Positions 1 to 11,876 of a stretch of 37,056 bases of DNA are shown in pieces. The notes under the pieces were generated by a model. That model was not told the DNA's origin and made no database searches. It saw only the letters and a program-made list of their open reading frames with translations. The stretch is from Candidatus Kapaibacterium sp. (GTDB taxonomy: Bacteria; Bacteroidota; Ignavibacteria; Kapaibacteriales; WFXC01): positions 3,033 to 40,088 of the forward strand of contig JALWJX010000102.1 of NCBI GenBank assembly GCA_026996895.1, given 5' to 3'. The translations under genes and the position numbers were made by a program. Each line of letters starts with the position of its first letter. Position 1 is the first letter of the stretch.

Positions 1-168
1 CGAGGAATCATAGGCATAATAAGAAGCAGCGCCCGGTGTTAATACAATGGGACGCCAGCCAAATTGGGGCAGATACTTAACAAATTTTGTAATGCGCTGC
101 ACGCCGCTGAGTCCCATTGGCGGAAAGTAGTAAGCAATAACCAGCACGGTTTCAATGCTGCTGTGCAT
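1..168 (-). CDS. Glycosyltransferase family 4-like, N-terminal fragment (runs off window)
   Basis: My reverse-complement reading of 168..1 is open: MHSSIETVLVIAYYFPPMGLSGVQRITKFVKYLPQFGWRPIVLTPGAASYYAYDSS, typical of a GT-B glycosyltransferase N-terminus (YYFPPxG..R..K..L...GW.P.VLT). Not in the ORF list because it is truncated. Confidence 0.7.
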   Translation of the reverse strand, partial: MHSSIETVLVIAYYFPPMGLSGVQRITKFVKYLPQFGWRPIVLTPGAASYYAYDSS

Positions 169-191
169 AGGGTACGCGTAAAGCACTGATT

Positions 192-1271
192 TTACACAAT
201 CAGGAGTTCGCGAGCAGCACGGGTAAAGGGTTTCGCAGCATTGCTGCGTACCCAGACATCATCTTCGATTCGTATGCCGAATTGATTCGGTAAGTAAATT
301 CCCGGTTCAATGGTAACCACGGCATTCTCCGGGATCGTGGCAGTCTTTCCCTGCGGAGAGAGCGTTGGATATTCGTGAACGGAGATACCGACGCCGTGTC
401 CTAAGCTGTGGTTGAAAAAGGGTCCATAGCCTGCTTTGTCGATAATCGAGCGTGCTACTGCGTCGATTTCGGCGCCTGTTTTACCACTTTGCAACTGCTC
501 GATTGCTGCTGTGTAAGCGGTATGGATCAGGGCGTAGAGTTCACGCGCTTTCTTCGGCGCTTTGCCCAGCGCAAATGTCCGGGTGATGTCAGAACAAAAG
601 CCATTGACAATACAGCCGAAATCTAAGGTGATAATTTCCCCCGATCGAATTTTTTTGCGCGTTGCCCGACCGTGCGGTAGAGCGCTCCGCTTTCCGGAAG
701 CAACGATGATATCGAAAGCATCGCCTTCAGAGCCGTACTGGCGCGCTCGGTAGGAAATTTCAGCAGCAACTTCAATTTCTCGCATACCGGGCTGGATAAA
801 CGTTAGAATGTCCTGATACACTCGCTCGGCAATTTGTGCTGCTTTCCGAATCGAGCGTAGTTCCGTCTCTGTTTTTGCAGCGATCAGGGGTTCCAGTACA
901 TTCGTATAACCTTTCAGCGGAACCTTCGGAAGCGCCTGCTGCAGGTGTTCGTAGAAAGCGTAAGAGACATAGGACGATTCAAAGCCCAGCGGTCGTCCCG
1001 ATGCGAACAGTTTGCGGTGTTGCTGGAAAAACTGGACGACATTTCGGGTAATGTGAATCTTGAGTCTGGGAATGTGTCCCACTTCATTCTGAACCTGCGT
1101 TGCATAGCGACCGTCGGTGAAGAAGTGAAGTGATCGAGGAAGTACCAGCAGCGAGGCGCTGGAACCCGAAAATCCTGTAAGGTAGCGGATATGGGGGACA
1201 AAGCTGACAAGGAAACCTCCCAGCTTTTCTGAGCGGATAAAGCGCTGGAGTTGTTGAATTCGGTGTTGCAT
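192..1271 (-). CDS. pepP: Xaa-Pro aminopeptidase / M24 family metallopeptidase
   Basis: 359 aa ORF; M24 signatures LDFGCIVNGFCSDITRTFALG, HSLGHGVGISVHEYP, VTIEPGIYLPNQFGIRIEDDV. Confidence 0.92.
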   Translation of the reverse strand: MQHRIQQLQRFIRSEKLGGFLVSFVPHIRYLTGFSGSSASLLVLPRSLHFFTDGRYATQVQNEVGHIPRLKIHITRNVVQFFQQHRKLFASGRPLGFESSYVSYAFYEHLQQALPKVPLKGYTNVLEPLIAAKTETELRSIRKAAQIAERVYQDILTFIQPGMREIEVAAEISYRARQYGSEGDAFDIIVASGKRSALPHGRATRKKIRSGEIITLDFGCIVNGFCSDITRTFALGKAPKKARELYALIHTAYTAAIEQLQSGKTGAEIDAVARSIIDKAGYGPFFNHSLGHGVGISVHEYPTLSPQGKTATIPENAVVTIEPGIYLPNQFGIRIEDDVWVRSNAAKPFTRAARELLIV

Positions 1272-1281
1272 TCGAAGTCCG

Positions 1282-2778
<1,497 letters not shown>

Positions 2779-2784
2779 CTATAC

Positions 2785-2814
2785 AAAAAAGCGAAACTCG
2801 CCCGGAGTTCCGCT
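2785..2814 (-). terminator. Rho-independent terminator after atpDC
   Basis: Minus strand AGCGGAACTC-CGGGC-GAGTTTCGCT followed by TTTTTT; 10-bp stem with one G:U, downstream of the atpC stop. Confidence 0.85.
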
Positions 2815-2844
2815 TGTGCTACGACAATCTGTGTTTACTGGCAT

Positions 2845-3270
2845 TTAGCCATGGTAACGTCCTACCAACTGAGCGGCTTTGAGGCGGTTGAGTGCTTTCA
2901 GGAGCGAAATTTGGGCACGGTGGAAGTCAATTTCCTCTTTCTTTGCCAACAATGCCTCAGCCCGCCGCTTCGCTGCTAACGCCCGTTGAATGTCGATTGT
3001 CGTGGCATCTTCTGCCGTTTCGACAACCAGCGTCATTTTGTTGTGAAAAAATTGTGCAAATCCACTGCTGGTTGCCCAAATCGATTCATTGTCCTCGGAA
3101 TCATTGAACCGGGTAATACCAATGTCCAGCTCGGAAATAATCGGTGCGTGTCCGTACAGTACCTGAAAAGGACCTAAGGTGCCGGGAACCTGCACCATTT
3201 CCACCATTCCTTCAAATGCGATTCCTTCCGGCGTGACAATTTCCAGCGCAAAAGGTTTGCCCGTTAACAT
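2845..3270 (-). CDS. atpC: F1Fo ATP synthase epsilon subunit
   Basis: 141 aa; FALEIVTPEGIAFEGMVEMVQVPGTLGPFQVLYGHAPIISEL pattern, immediately downstream of atpD. Confidence 0.92.
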   Translation of the reverse strand: MLTGKPFALEIVTPEGIAFEGMVEMVQVPGTLGPFQVLYGHAPIISELDIGITRFNDSEDNESIWATSSGFAQFFHNKMTLVVETAEDATTIDIQRALAAKRRAEALLAKKEEIDFHRAQISLLKALNRLKAAQLVGRYHG

Positions 3271-3287
3271 TGCCGTTTTCTACACTC

Positions 3288-4787
<1,500 letters not shown>

Positions 4788-4846
4788 CGAAAAGTGTGGC
4801 AAATACCGAATACAACTCTCAGGACCAGAAAGAAACAGCAAAGAAC

Positions 4847-4877
4847 AAAAAAGGGACAGCCGCTTTGTGGCTGCCCC
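4847..4877 (-). terminator. Rho-independent terminator downstream of the 314-aa hypothetical gene
   Basis: Minus strand GGGGCAGCC-ACAAAGC-GGCTGTCCC-TTTTTTGTTCTTTG; 9-bp stem (one G:U) plus T-tract. Confidence 0.85.
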
Positions 4878-4935
4878 TACGGTGCGATCAAAAAAGGAGG
4901 AGGGATTTTCTAAGGCTCAGACCAACGTCTCAGCG

Positions 4936-5883
4936 TTAGCCTAAATACCTTTTCAGGATTTCTCTTAACTCTACTGGCAGACGATGCTGCTCCGGAGGCA
5001 ATTGTATGTAGTAGCGTTTGGTGCGATATGCCCCCGTTTTGTGAATGTACAGCTTTTCTTTTATCTTTTCTGGAAGTTCCTCGGTGCGTCGAATGGCAGC
5101 GTTGATTTCCGAGACCAGTTTGTAAATCTTATTGCTCAGGTCGAACCAGCACGCAGGATGTGATTTCCTGGACTCGACGGGCAAGACAAATTTCTCGTAA
5201 TGACCACTGTGCTGGGAAAAGTATCCGTACAGCTCCTTGAACAGGTTCCAATATTTTGGAAGTGTTTCTTTTCCCAGCCGTACCGGATCCGGAGCATAGC
5301 TCAGAATCAGGGTATACAGCGCTGCGTTTAATGGCTTGAGTGGGAGTGTGATAAGATTTTCATTTTTTTTGTTTTTAACGGAAACAAGAGTCGTACGGTC
5401 TATAATGTGAAGTAATCTGTGCTTTTGCTGCGGCCGCGACGGGCGTCTCATAAAGAGGGGGCGTTCGATCGGTGCCTCTTCCGTCCATACCTCAGGGGCT
5501 CCCGGAGTGTATCCATATAGGTCCCAGCTTGCCTTCGGCACCTTTCCTATCCGTTCCTCAGGATCTATCCGCCGTAGGTCAGGATCTACTACCGACTCAT
5601 TAAGACCATCCCTGTTACCCCACCGTTCCACCAGATTCCGAAGCAATGCCTCCAGAGAACGGAGCTCCTTGCGGTCTTGTGCCGAACGTTTTGTGCTTTC
5701 CAGCTCTTGGATGACCTTCCAAAGGGCACGATACATAGCATATCGTGCTTCGAGAACACGTTCGAATGTTTCCTGAGAAAGCGTGTGGCTGGACTGCAAT
5801 TGCTGAATGAGCTGTTCTAAGGCTTGCATAATTGCGCGGAAGGAAGAGTCGTGGGCATTCAGAGAAAGAGGAGTGTTTTGCAT
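4936..5883 (-). CDS. Conserved hypothetical protein (~314 aa from the preferred start)
   Basis: Start moved from 6159 to ATG at 5883 (MQNTPLSLNAHDS) preceded by AAAAAGGGACAGAGT. C-terminal half LPLKPLNAALYTLIL...LFKELYGYFS...LSNKIYKLVSEINAAIRR...YYIQLPPE looks like a folded domain; own terminator at 4847. Confidence 0.65.
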   Translation of the reverse strand: MQNTPLSLNAHDSSFRAIMQALEQLIQQLQSSHTLSQETFERVLEARYAMYRALWKVIQELESTKRSAQDRKELRSLEALLRNLVERWGNRDGLNESVVDPDLRRIDPEERIGKVPKASWDLYGYTPGAPEVWTEEAPIERPLFMRRPSRPQQKHRLLHIIDRTTLVSVKNKKNENLITLPLKPLNAALYTLILSYAPDPVRLGKETLPKYWNLFKELYGYFSQHSGHYEKFVLPVESRKSHPACWFDLSNKIYKLVSEINAAIRRTEELPEKIKEKLYIHKTGAYRTKRYYIQLPPEQHRLPVELREILKRYLG

Positions 5884-5896
5884 ACTCTGTCCCTTT

Positions 5897-5913
5897 TTGT
5901 TGTTAAACAACAA
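5897..5913. promoter_or_regulatory. Perfect 17-bp palindrome TTGTTGTT-A-AACAACAA just upstream of the start codon at 5883
   Basis: Read directly; 8-bp arms, 1-nt centre, 14 nt from the ATG. Confidence 0.5.
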
Positions 5914-6178
5914 CGAACGATTTCCGATACAAGAAACGAAAAGAAAATGATTTCCTCCGCTGATTTGTTCGACATACCCACTTGCCTCAGAAAGAGATTC
6001 AACCACGGAAATGTTCCATATATGCCCTCTTTTTGTTTTACAGACTTTTTTCGTGCTACGACTATCTGTGTTCTTTATTTTGCGTAAAATTCCTATACTG
6101 AAAAAACCGTGCCAGAAGGAAAATATCGATGGAAGTGTGTCCTTTCCGGACATTTTCACACCTTTTCTTGCACAGCGG

Positions 6179-6205
6179 TGTCAGGAAATCCTGACACTGT
6201 CAGGA
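6179..6205. promoter_or_regulatory. Triple half-site array TGTCAGGA-AA-TCCTGACA-C-TGTCAGGA
   Basis: Three identical 8-bp words in alternating orientation in non-coding sequence; operator-like. Confidence 0.5.
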
Positions 6206-6224
6206 CAGACGCAGAGAACAGAAG

Positions 6225-6770
6225 TTATTGAGCTGAATGGTGGGTCTGGAAACATTGTTGCAGAAAGGGAATGACGGGATCGATGGTATTCACAAATTGT
6301 ATTCGTGGCGGCACGGTGGCGATGATTCCCTGATCCTGCAAAAGTTGCAGCCAGGGGCGCCAGAAATCAGAGAAAAATACGATGGGACGCTTCTCATCCA
6401 GAAAGCGGCGTTCTACCAGAGTAAGCAGTGCCGCAATTTCCAGCATCGTTCCACTTCCGCCGGGGAAGACGACAGCCGCATCGGCGGAGAGAACCAATCG
6501 CTCCAGCCGTTGCAGATAGGTGGGAGCAGTAATTTCCCGTGAGAGGTACGGATTCGGTTGTCGTTTCTTCAGCCACGATGTCGTTATGCCAATGACTGTG
6601 CCGCCGGCGGCTATTGCTCCTTTACTCACCGCTTCCATAATGCCGCCATAGCCGCCATTCAGCACAACCCATCCTGCCTCTGCAATGGCTTTTCCCAGGA
6701 GTTCTGCCTGTTCATAGAGTGGATTTTCCGGCGTTACTGTCCCACTGCCGAAGACGCCGATCCAGAACAT
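6225..6770 (-). CDS. LOG-family / TIGR00725-like putative nucleotide-binding (lysine decarboxylase-like) protein
   Basis: From internal ATG at 6770: MFWIGVFGSGTVTPENPLYEQAELLGKAIAEAGWVVLNGGYGGIMEAVSKGA..., PGGSGTMLE motif; TGATG overlap with the menA stop. Confidence 0.85.
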   Translation of the reverse strand: MFWIGVFGSGTVTPENPLYEQAELLGKAIAEAGWVVLNGGYGGIMEAVSKGAIAAGGTVIGITTSWLKKRQPNPYLSREITAPTYLQRLERLVLSADAAVVFPGGSGTMLEIAALLTLVERRFLDEKRPIVFFSDFWRPWLQLLQDQGIIATVPPRIQFVNTIDPVIPFLQQCFQTHHSAQ

Positions 6771-7672
6771 CAGAACTGCTTCCCCACTATGAGACCGGCA
6801 ACCAGAAGGATGGTATGCAGCCACAGCAGGATAGCGGTTTTTTCCAGAAGTTGATTCAGCGCTCGCCCCTGCAATTGCTGGACAAGGCGGGCAAGGCGAA
6901 CGGTGGTCGGCAGGGTAAAGAGATCCAACAGCAGCGTCCACGGAAGCCCCAGCCCGATCAAGAGCAACGTCGTTGGCAAAGGAAGGAACATCAGCAACTG
7001 GTAGAGTTTTTCCGATTTCCGGCGCCCCAGCCGCACACTGAGCGTTCGCTTCTGCGAAGCCCGGTCGGTTGGAATATCACGGATGTTGTTGACCAGCAGC
7101 AGCGCGGTAGAAAGAGCTCCGGGAATGAAAGAAAGCAGCAGTGCATCGAGTGAATAGGAGAGAGTGTGCAGATAGAACGTGCCACCGACTGCCACAATAC
7201 CAAAGAACACAAAGACAAAAACTTCTCCGAGTCCCCGATAGGCTAACGGAAAGGGACCACCGGTATACGCCCAGGCTAAGAGCAGGGAAACTCCTCCAAT
7301 CAATACGATCGGTAGACCGCCACGCAGAATCAGGGGGATACCAGCAAGAAGTGCTAAGGCAGACAGCAACAGCGCAGCACGCATCATCATTTGCGGCGCA
7401 ATAACGCCCTGAGCGACCAGCCGGGGTGGACCCAAGCGCTCGCCCGTATCAGCTCCCTTCCAGTAATCATAAACTTCATTGAAAAAGTTCGTTGCAATCT
7501 GAATTGCTACGGCTGCAACAAGGGTAAGTGCAAAGACAAGCGGATCAAAAGCACCTTTGTACCACGCTAATGCAGAGCCTAAAAACACAGGAGTGAAGGC
7601 AGCCACTAAGGTTTTGGGGCGTGCTGCCTGCCACCACAGCCGTAAAGAAACGCTGGCTGTCACAGCACTCAT
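6770..7672 (-). CDS. menA: 1,4-dihydroxy-2-naphthoate polyprenyltransferase (UbiA superfamily)
   Basis: 300 aa; WWQAARPKTLVAAFTPVFLGSALA, NFFNEVYDYWKGADT, NNIRDIPTDRASQKRTLSVRLGR. Confidence 0.9.
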   Translation of the reverse strand: MSAVTASVSLRLWWQAARPKTLVAAFTPVFLGSALAWYKGAFDPLVFALTLVAAVAIQIATNFFNEVYDYWKGADTGERLGPPRLVAQGVIAPQMMMRAALLLSALALLAGIPLILRGGLPIVLIGGVSLLLAWAYTGGPFPLAYRGLGEVFVFVFFGIVAVGGTFYLHTLSYSLDALLLSFIPGALSTALLLVNNIRDIPTDRASQKRTLSVRLGRRKSEKLYQLLMFLPLPTTLLLIGLGLPWTLLLDLFTLPTTVRLARLVQQLQGRALNQLLEKTAILLWLHTILLVAGLIVGKQF

Positions 7673-8427
7673 ACGGGGACCGTGGTCAATTGTGAAGCCG
7701 ATGGATTGAGAAAGTGGCGGAGTTGTAGCAGTTCCACGGTTTCGCCATCAAAGCGGGCAAAGGAATCGTGTTCCAGCCAATCACCCAGATTGATATACAC
7801 GCCCTGCTGGTACACCTTTTTTTGCGGCAGGTGCTGATGTCCTAAGATGACGTAATCGAATCCTTCCTCGATTTTCTGCTTTGCAAAGTGGAACAGATAA
7901 TCGGTTCGGTGAGGATTATTTCCTTCCGTATGTTTCCGACTGGCGCGGGATGAAAGGGAGGCTAACCAGATACCGATGTCAGGATGGATCCAGCGATAAA
8001 GGCGTTGCGCCAGTGGATTGCGAAGAACTTTTCGCAGTAGCAAATAGCCTCGATCGCCCTCGAGTTTCCCATCCCCGTGGGCAATATAAAACTTTTTCCC
8101 GTGAATCTCTGTTTGCACATCCTCCCAATGCAATACGGCACCAATTTCGTGCTGGAAGAATCGCCAGTGACCAAAATCGTGGTTGCCAATGATATAGTGA
8201 ATGTGAACGCCACTTTCGACTAAGTCAGCAAAAGCTGCTAAGACGCGATAAAACGGGGCAGGGATAACCGTGCGGTATTCAAACCAGTAATCAAACAGAT
8301 CACCAACGATGTACAGCGCTGTTGCATCCCGGGCGATAAGCTTGAGCCACTGCCGGAAAAGCTGTTCTCGCCGCACGTCACCGGCATCTCCTAAGCCCAG
8401 GTGCAGATCGGAGATGAAGTAAATCAT
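7669..8427 (-). CDS. lpxH: UDP-2,3-diacylglucosamine diphosphatase-like metallophosphoesterase
   Basis: Preferred start 8427: MIYFISDLHLGLGD; YIVGDLFDYWFEY, IIGNHDFG, IAHGDG, VILGHQH motifs; 4-bp overlap with menA. Confidence 0.82.
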   Translation of the reverse strand: MIYFISDLHLGLGDAGDVRREQLFRQWLKLIARDATALYIVGDLFDYWFEYRTVIPAPFYRVLAAFADLVESGVHIHYIIGNHDFGHWRFFQHEIGAVLHWEDVQTEIHGKKFYIAHGDGKLEGDRGYLLLRKVLRNPLAQRLYRWIHPDIGIWLASLSSRASRKHTEGNNPHRTDYLFHFAKQKIEEGFDYVILGHQHLPQKKVYQQGVYINLGDWLEHDSFARFDGETVELLQLRHFLNPSASQLTTVPV

Positions 8428-8480
8428 CCACACATTCACATTTGTTGAAACTGGCAACAAAGGAAGGACAATTTCTCTGC

Positions 8481-9929
8481 TTATTGCAATGGACGATCTG
8501 AAGATTTTTTCGCTCGATATGGCGATCGATGATGGGCGAAAACTAGGGAATCGCGAAGCTCCATCAGTGCTTTGCTGATGCCGACTTTATAAACATAGGG
8601 CTCTTCAAATCGCTGGTATTCTGGCTCCAGATGAGCAAGCCGCTGCTGTGCATAAGCAGCACTTTCCTGCACCGAAGGGAGAGGACTGACGATCTTGCCA
8701 TTGACCATTACTTGTTTCAGAAGCGGTTCTTTGTCGAAGTGTGCAACGTTGACGTGCTGATGGGGAAAGAAGGGATGGAAAAGGGTTGTTGGGGCTGATT
8801 CCGCCGCCAGTGCAATACCATCAGCGTAAAAGTATCCATTGCTGTTCCAGTAGCGCCACACCTGTTTCCGATCAGGGAGCGACACTTTCGTGATGTCTTC
8901 AGAAATTTTGAGCCGGGGCGTTCCATCGAACCAGCAGAGTTTGTAAACTCCATCCAGCGCAGCAGAGGGGCGTCCTACCGCCAGTCGAGTTCCCACTCCA
9001 AAGCCGTCGATCGGTGCACTTTGTTCGTTCAGACTCCGGATTGCGTATTCATCCAGTTGGTTCGAGGCAAAAATTTTTACGTAATGCAGTCCTGCTGCAT
9101 CCAGCATTTTGCGAGCCTGCTTGCTCAGATAGGCTAAATCGCCGCTGTCCAGCCGAATACCCAGAAGACGGTGTCCTTGTGCTTCCAGTTCTTTTGCGAC
9201 GGTAATGGCATTTGGAACGCCACTTTTGAGCGTATCGTACGTGTCCACCAACAGGATGCAGCGATCTGGATACAATTGCGCAAAGGCGCGGAAAGCGGTG
9301 AGTTCATCGGGGAAACTCTGGATCCACGAATGGGCTTGCGTACCGGAAACCGGAATGTCATACTCCCATCCAGCCAACACGTTGGAAGTCCCGTTGGCAC
9401 CGCCAATAATTGCCGCTCGAGTTGCCTGCATTCCTCCCAGCCCCTGAGCGCGGCGCAACCCGAAGTCCAGGAAGATTCGATCGCCAGCGACCCGGCGAAT
9501 CCGGGCAGCTTTGGTTGCAATGAGCGATTGAAAGTTGAGGAAGTTAAGCACTAAGGTTTCGATGAGCTGCACCTCGAACATCCGCCCTTCAATGCGCACC
9601 ACTGGTTCATAGGGGAACACCACTTCGCCCTCTGGGGGTGCGTACACCGTTCCCTGGAAGCGAAAATTCCGGAGGAAGGTTAAAAATTCATCCCGGAAGC
9701 CCTGACTACGGAGATATTCCAGATCATCGGTTTCAAACCGGAGTTGTTCCAGCATCGGCAGCAGATCGCCCAGTCCTGCAAAGATCACAAAGCCGCCGTC
9801 GAAAGGATTTTTCCGAAAAAAGTAGTCAAAAGCCGCTGGCTTTTCCGCCATCCCCTGAAAGAAATACCCCTGCGCCATCGTGAGTTCGTAGAAATCGGTG
9901 TAGAGTCCGATATGGCGTTTGAGGATCAT
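8481..9929 (-). CDS. pncB: Nicotinate phosphoribosyltransferase
   Basis: 482 aa; [67 protein letters not shown]. Confidence 0.95.
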   Translation of the reverse strand: MILKRHIGLYTDFYELTMAQGYFFQGMAEKPAAFDYFFRKNPFDGGFVIFAGLGDLLPMLEQLRFETDDLEYLRSQGFRDEFLTFLRNFRFQGTVYAPPEGEVVFPYEPVVRIEGRMFEVQLIETLVLNFLNFQSLIATKAARIRRVAGDRIFLDFGLRRAQGLGGMQATRAAIIGGANGTSNVLAGWEYDIPVSGTQAHSWIQSFPDELTAFRAFAQLYPDRCILLVDTYDTLKSGVPNAITVAKELEAQGHRLLGIRLDSGDLAYLSKQARKMLDAAGLHYVKIFASNQLDEYAIRSLNEQSAPIDGFGVGTRLAVGRPSAALDGVYKLCWFDGTPRLKISEDITKVSLPDRKQVWRYWNSNGYFYADGIALAAESAPTTLFHPFFPHQHVNVAHFDKEPLLKQVMVNGKIVSPLPSVQESAAYAQQRLAHLEPEYQRFEEPYVYKVGISKALMELRDSLVFAHHRSPYRAKKSSDRPLQ

Positions 9930-9938
9930 TGTAGTAGT

Positions 9939-11516
9939 TCAGTCGATTGGCACTTCGATGACATCATCCCGCAATCCCATTTGTCTGCGATACTGCCAGG
10001 CGCGATAGACCATCCAGCAGATGCCGATGGTAAACAACACCATTAGTCCTCTTGCAGCCCAGCGATACGGAATAGCATCAGGGGATACTCCTTCCAGCAG
10101 CAGGACGCGCCAGGCATCCGTTATTGCCCAGTAGCCCAGAATGATGATAAGAAACAGCGGTGTGATGTACTTGAACACGAACTTGAACCATTCGGGAATG
10201 TGAATATCTGCTCCGCGCATTAACTCCTGGTATCCTTTGTCCACGCCCAGCACGAAGGCGAACAGGATAGTTTCAATCAGGGCAAAGACGACCAGCATAA
10301 AGGTACCGCCCCAGTAGTCCAGCTCATCCAGAAATCCGTGTCCCAGCAGGAAGACCACCGGCTGGATGCAGATGAACGTTAAAACAGCGATAATCGCCAC
10401 CGCTTTGCCACGGGAAAAGCGAAACTCATCTTCCAGAAAGCTAATAACCGGTTGTGCCATTGCAACCGAAGAGGTGATGCCGGCAAAGAAGAGTAAGCCG
10501 AACCACAGAAACCCGAAGAATTCGCCAAAGGGAATCTGGCTGAAGATCACCGACATTGATACGAAGCCCAGATTGAAAGCTCCTCCCTGAGCAATTTCCT
10601 GCGTTGCCTGAACCCCAAAGAATACAACCGCGATCGGAATGGCAATGGAACTACCGAGCACAACCTCTGCGAATTCGTTAATCGATGCGGTGGTCAGACC
10701 CGAAAGAGCGATGTCATCTTTTGGTCGAAGGTAGCTGGCATAAGCGTGGATGGTTCCCATTCCCAGGCTGAGCGTAAAGAAAATTTGTCCGGCAGCCGCC
10801 AGCCAGACCTTTGGATCCGACAGAGCAGAGAGATCTGGATTCCAGAGAAATCCGAGCCCTTCCCATACTGTTGCTTTGTGAATTGCCGGGTCTGTCTGGA
10901 TGGTCAGAACCCGGATTGCTAACAGAACCGCAAAGACAAACAGGGTTGGCATTGCAATCCGTGCCAGTTTTTCAATCCCACCGGAAATTCCCTTACTCAG
11001 CACATAGAAGTTAATGCCCAGGGTCACCAGCAGGAAAAGGTAGGCAACCAGCACAGAGGAAAAAGGACCGTCCGGTTTGAGTCCCTGGTAACTCAGGAGA
11101 AATTCCTTTGCACTCTCAAAGGTTGTGTTATCAAAATACAGTCCGAGGAGAGAGAAGATGCTATAGCCCAGCGTCCAGGATTCGATGTAGGTGTAGTACA
11201 CCATAATGGTGAGTGAGATGAACAACCCGAGAGCGCCCAGATACTTTGCGATCGGATGTCGCCAGATAACCGCGAACATTCCGGGAGCGCTGTGGTGGCC
11301 GTATCGACCGCCATAGCGACCGATCGTCCACTCCATCCACATCAGGGGAATACCCAGCAGAATGAAGGAAATGAAGTAAGGAATCATAAACGCTCCACCA
11401 CCGTTACTGGCAGCTTGCACAGGAAATCGGAGAAAATTTCCCAGTCCAACAGCATTACCTGCTACCGCTAAAATCAAACCAATGCGGGTTGCCCACGCTT
11501 CACGCACCCGTACCAT
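9939..11516 (-). CDS. Neurotransmitter:sodium symporter (NSS/SNF) family transporter
   Basis: 525 aa; WATRIGLILAVAGNAVGLGNFLRFPVQAASNGGGAFMIPYF plus about 12 hydrophobic segments. Confidence 0.94.
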   Translation of the reverse strand: MVRVREAWATRIGLILAVAGNAVGLGNFLRFPVQAASNGGGAFMIPYFISFILLGIPLMWMEWTIGRYGGRYGHHSAPGMFAVIWRHPIAKYLGALGLFISLTIMVYYTYIESWTLGYSIFSLLGLYFDNTTFESAKEFLLSYQGLKPDGPFSSVLVAYLFLLVTLGINFYVLSKGISGGIEKLARIAMPTLFVFAVLLAIRVLTIQTDPAIHKATVWEGLGFLWNPDLSALSDPKVWLAAAGQIFFTLSLGMGTIHAYASYLRPKDDIALSGLTTASINEFAEVVLGSSIAIPIAVVFFGVQATQEIAQGGAFNLGFVSMSVIFSQIPFGEFFGFLWFGLLFFAGITSSVAMAQPVISFLEDEFRFSRGKAVAIIAVLTFICIQPVVFLLGHGFLDELDYWGGTFMLVVFALIETILFAFVLGVDKGYQELMRGADIHIPEWFKFVFKYITPLFLIIILGYWAITDAWRVLLLEGVSPDAIPYRWAARGLMVLFTIGICWMVYRAWQYRRQMGLRDDVIEVPID

Positions 11517-11658
11517 TCAATTCCTAAGGCTTTGTGGAACTCCATTTTTGAAAACCCGAAAATTACGAAAAAACAGGCTTTTACTGGACAGATGGCAGTA
11601 TTCAGTGCGTGGTAATGAGGATCCATTTTACGGGAAGTGCACCTTTCGGTGTCCATCC

Positions 11659-11790
11659 TTTGTCGGGAAAGTCGGCGCTTCTGGAAACCGGGAGCGCATC
11701 CTTCAGTGTGCACTTTTTGCCGGCGGAAGCCGGCGCTCCCAGTGGGACGTTTCCAGTGTTTGCCAGCGAAAGCCGGCGCTCCCGGAAAGC
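11659..11790. repeat. Three degenerate copies of TTTGYCRGSGRAAGYCGGCGCTYCY
   Basis: Copies begin near 11659 (TTTGTCGGGAAAGTCGGCGCTTCT), 11716 (TTTGCCGGCGGAAGCCGGCGCTCCC) and 11759 (TTTGCCAGCGAAAGCCGGCGCTCCC). Confidence 0.7.
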
Positions 11791-11876
11791 CTGGTGTTTG
11801 TTGTTGCTGCTTTCGTGGCAGGAGGATCTCAGGTGTTAACGATGGCGTCTCACCGATTGGAGGAACAAGAGTAGCT

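Noticed and set aside
5449-5461. Further partial copy of the sRNA-linker motif (CATAAAGAGGGGG)
   Set aside because: Only ~10 nt match and inside the coding sequence of the 314-aa protein; expected by chance.
5884-6159. N-terminal 92 aa of the 407-aa ORF (MKMSGKDTLPSIFSFWHGFF...)
   Set aside because: The better RBS and start is at 5883; the upstream part overlaps palindromic, AT-rich regulatory-looking sequence.
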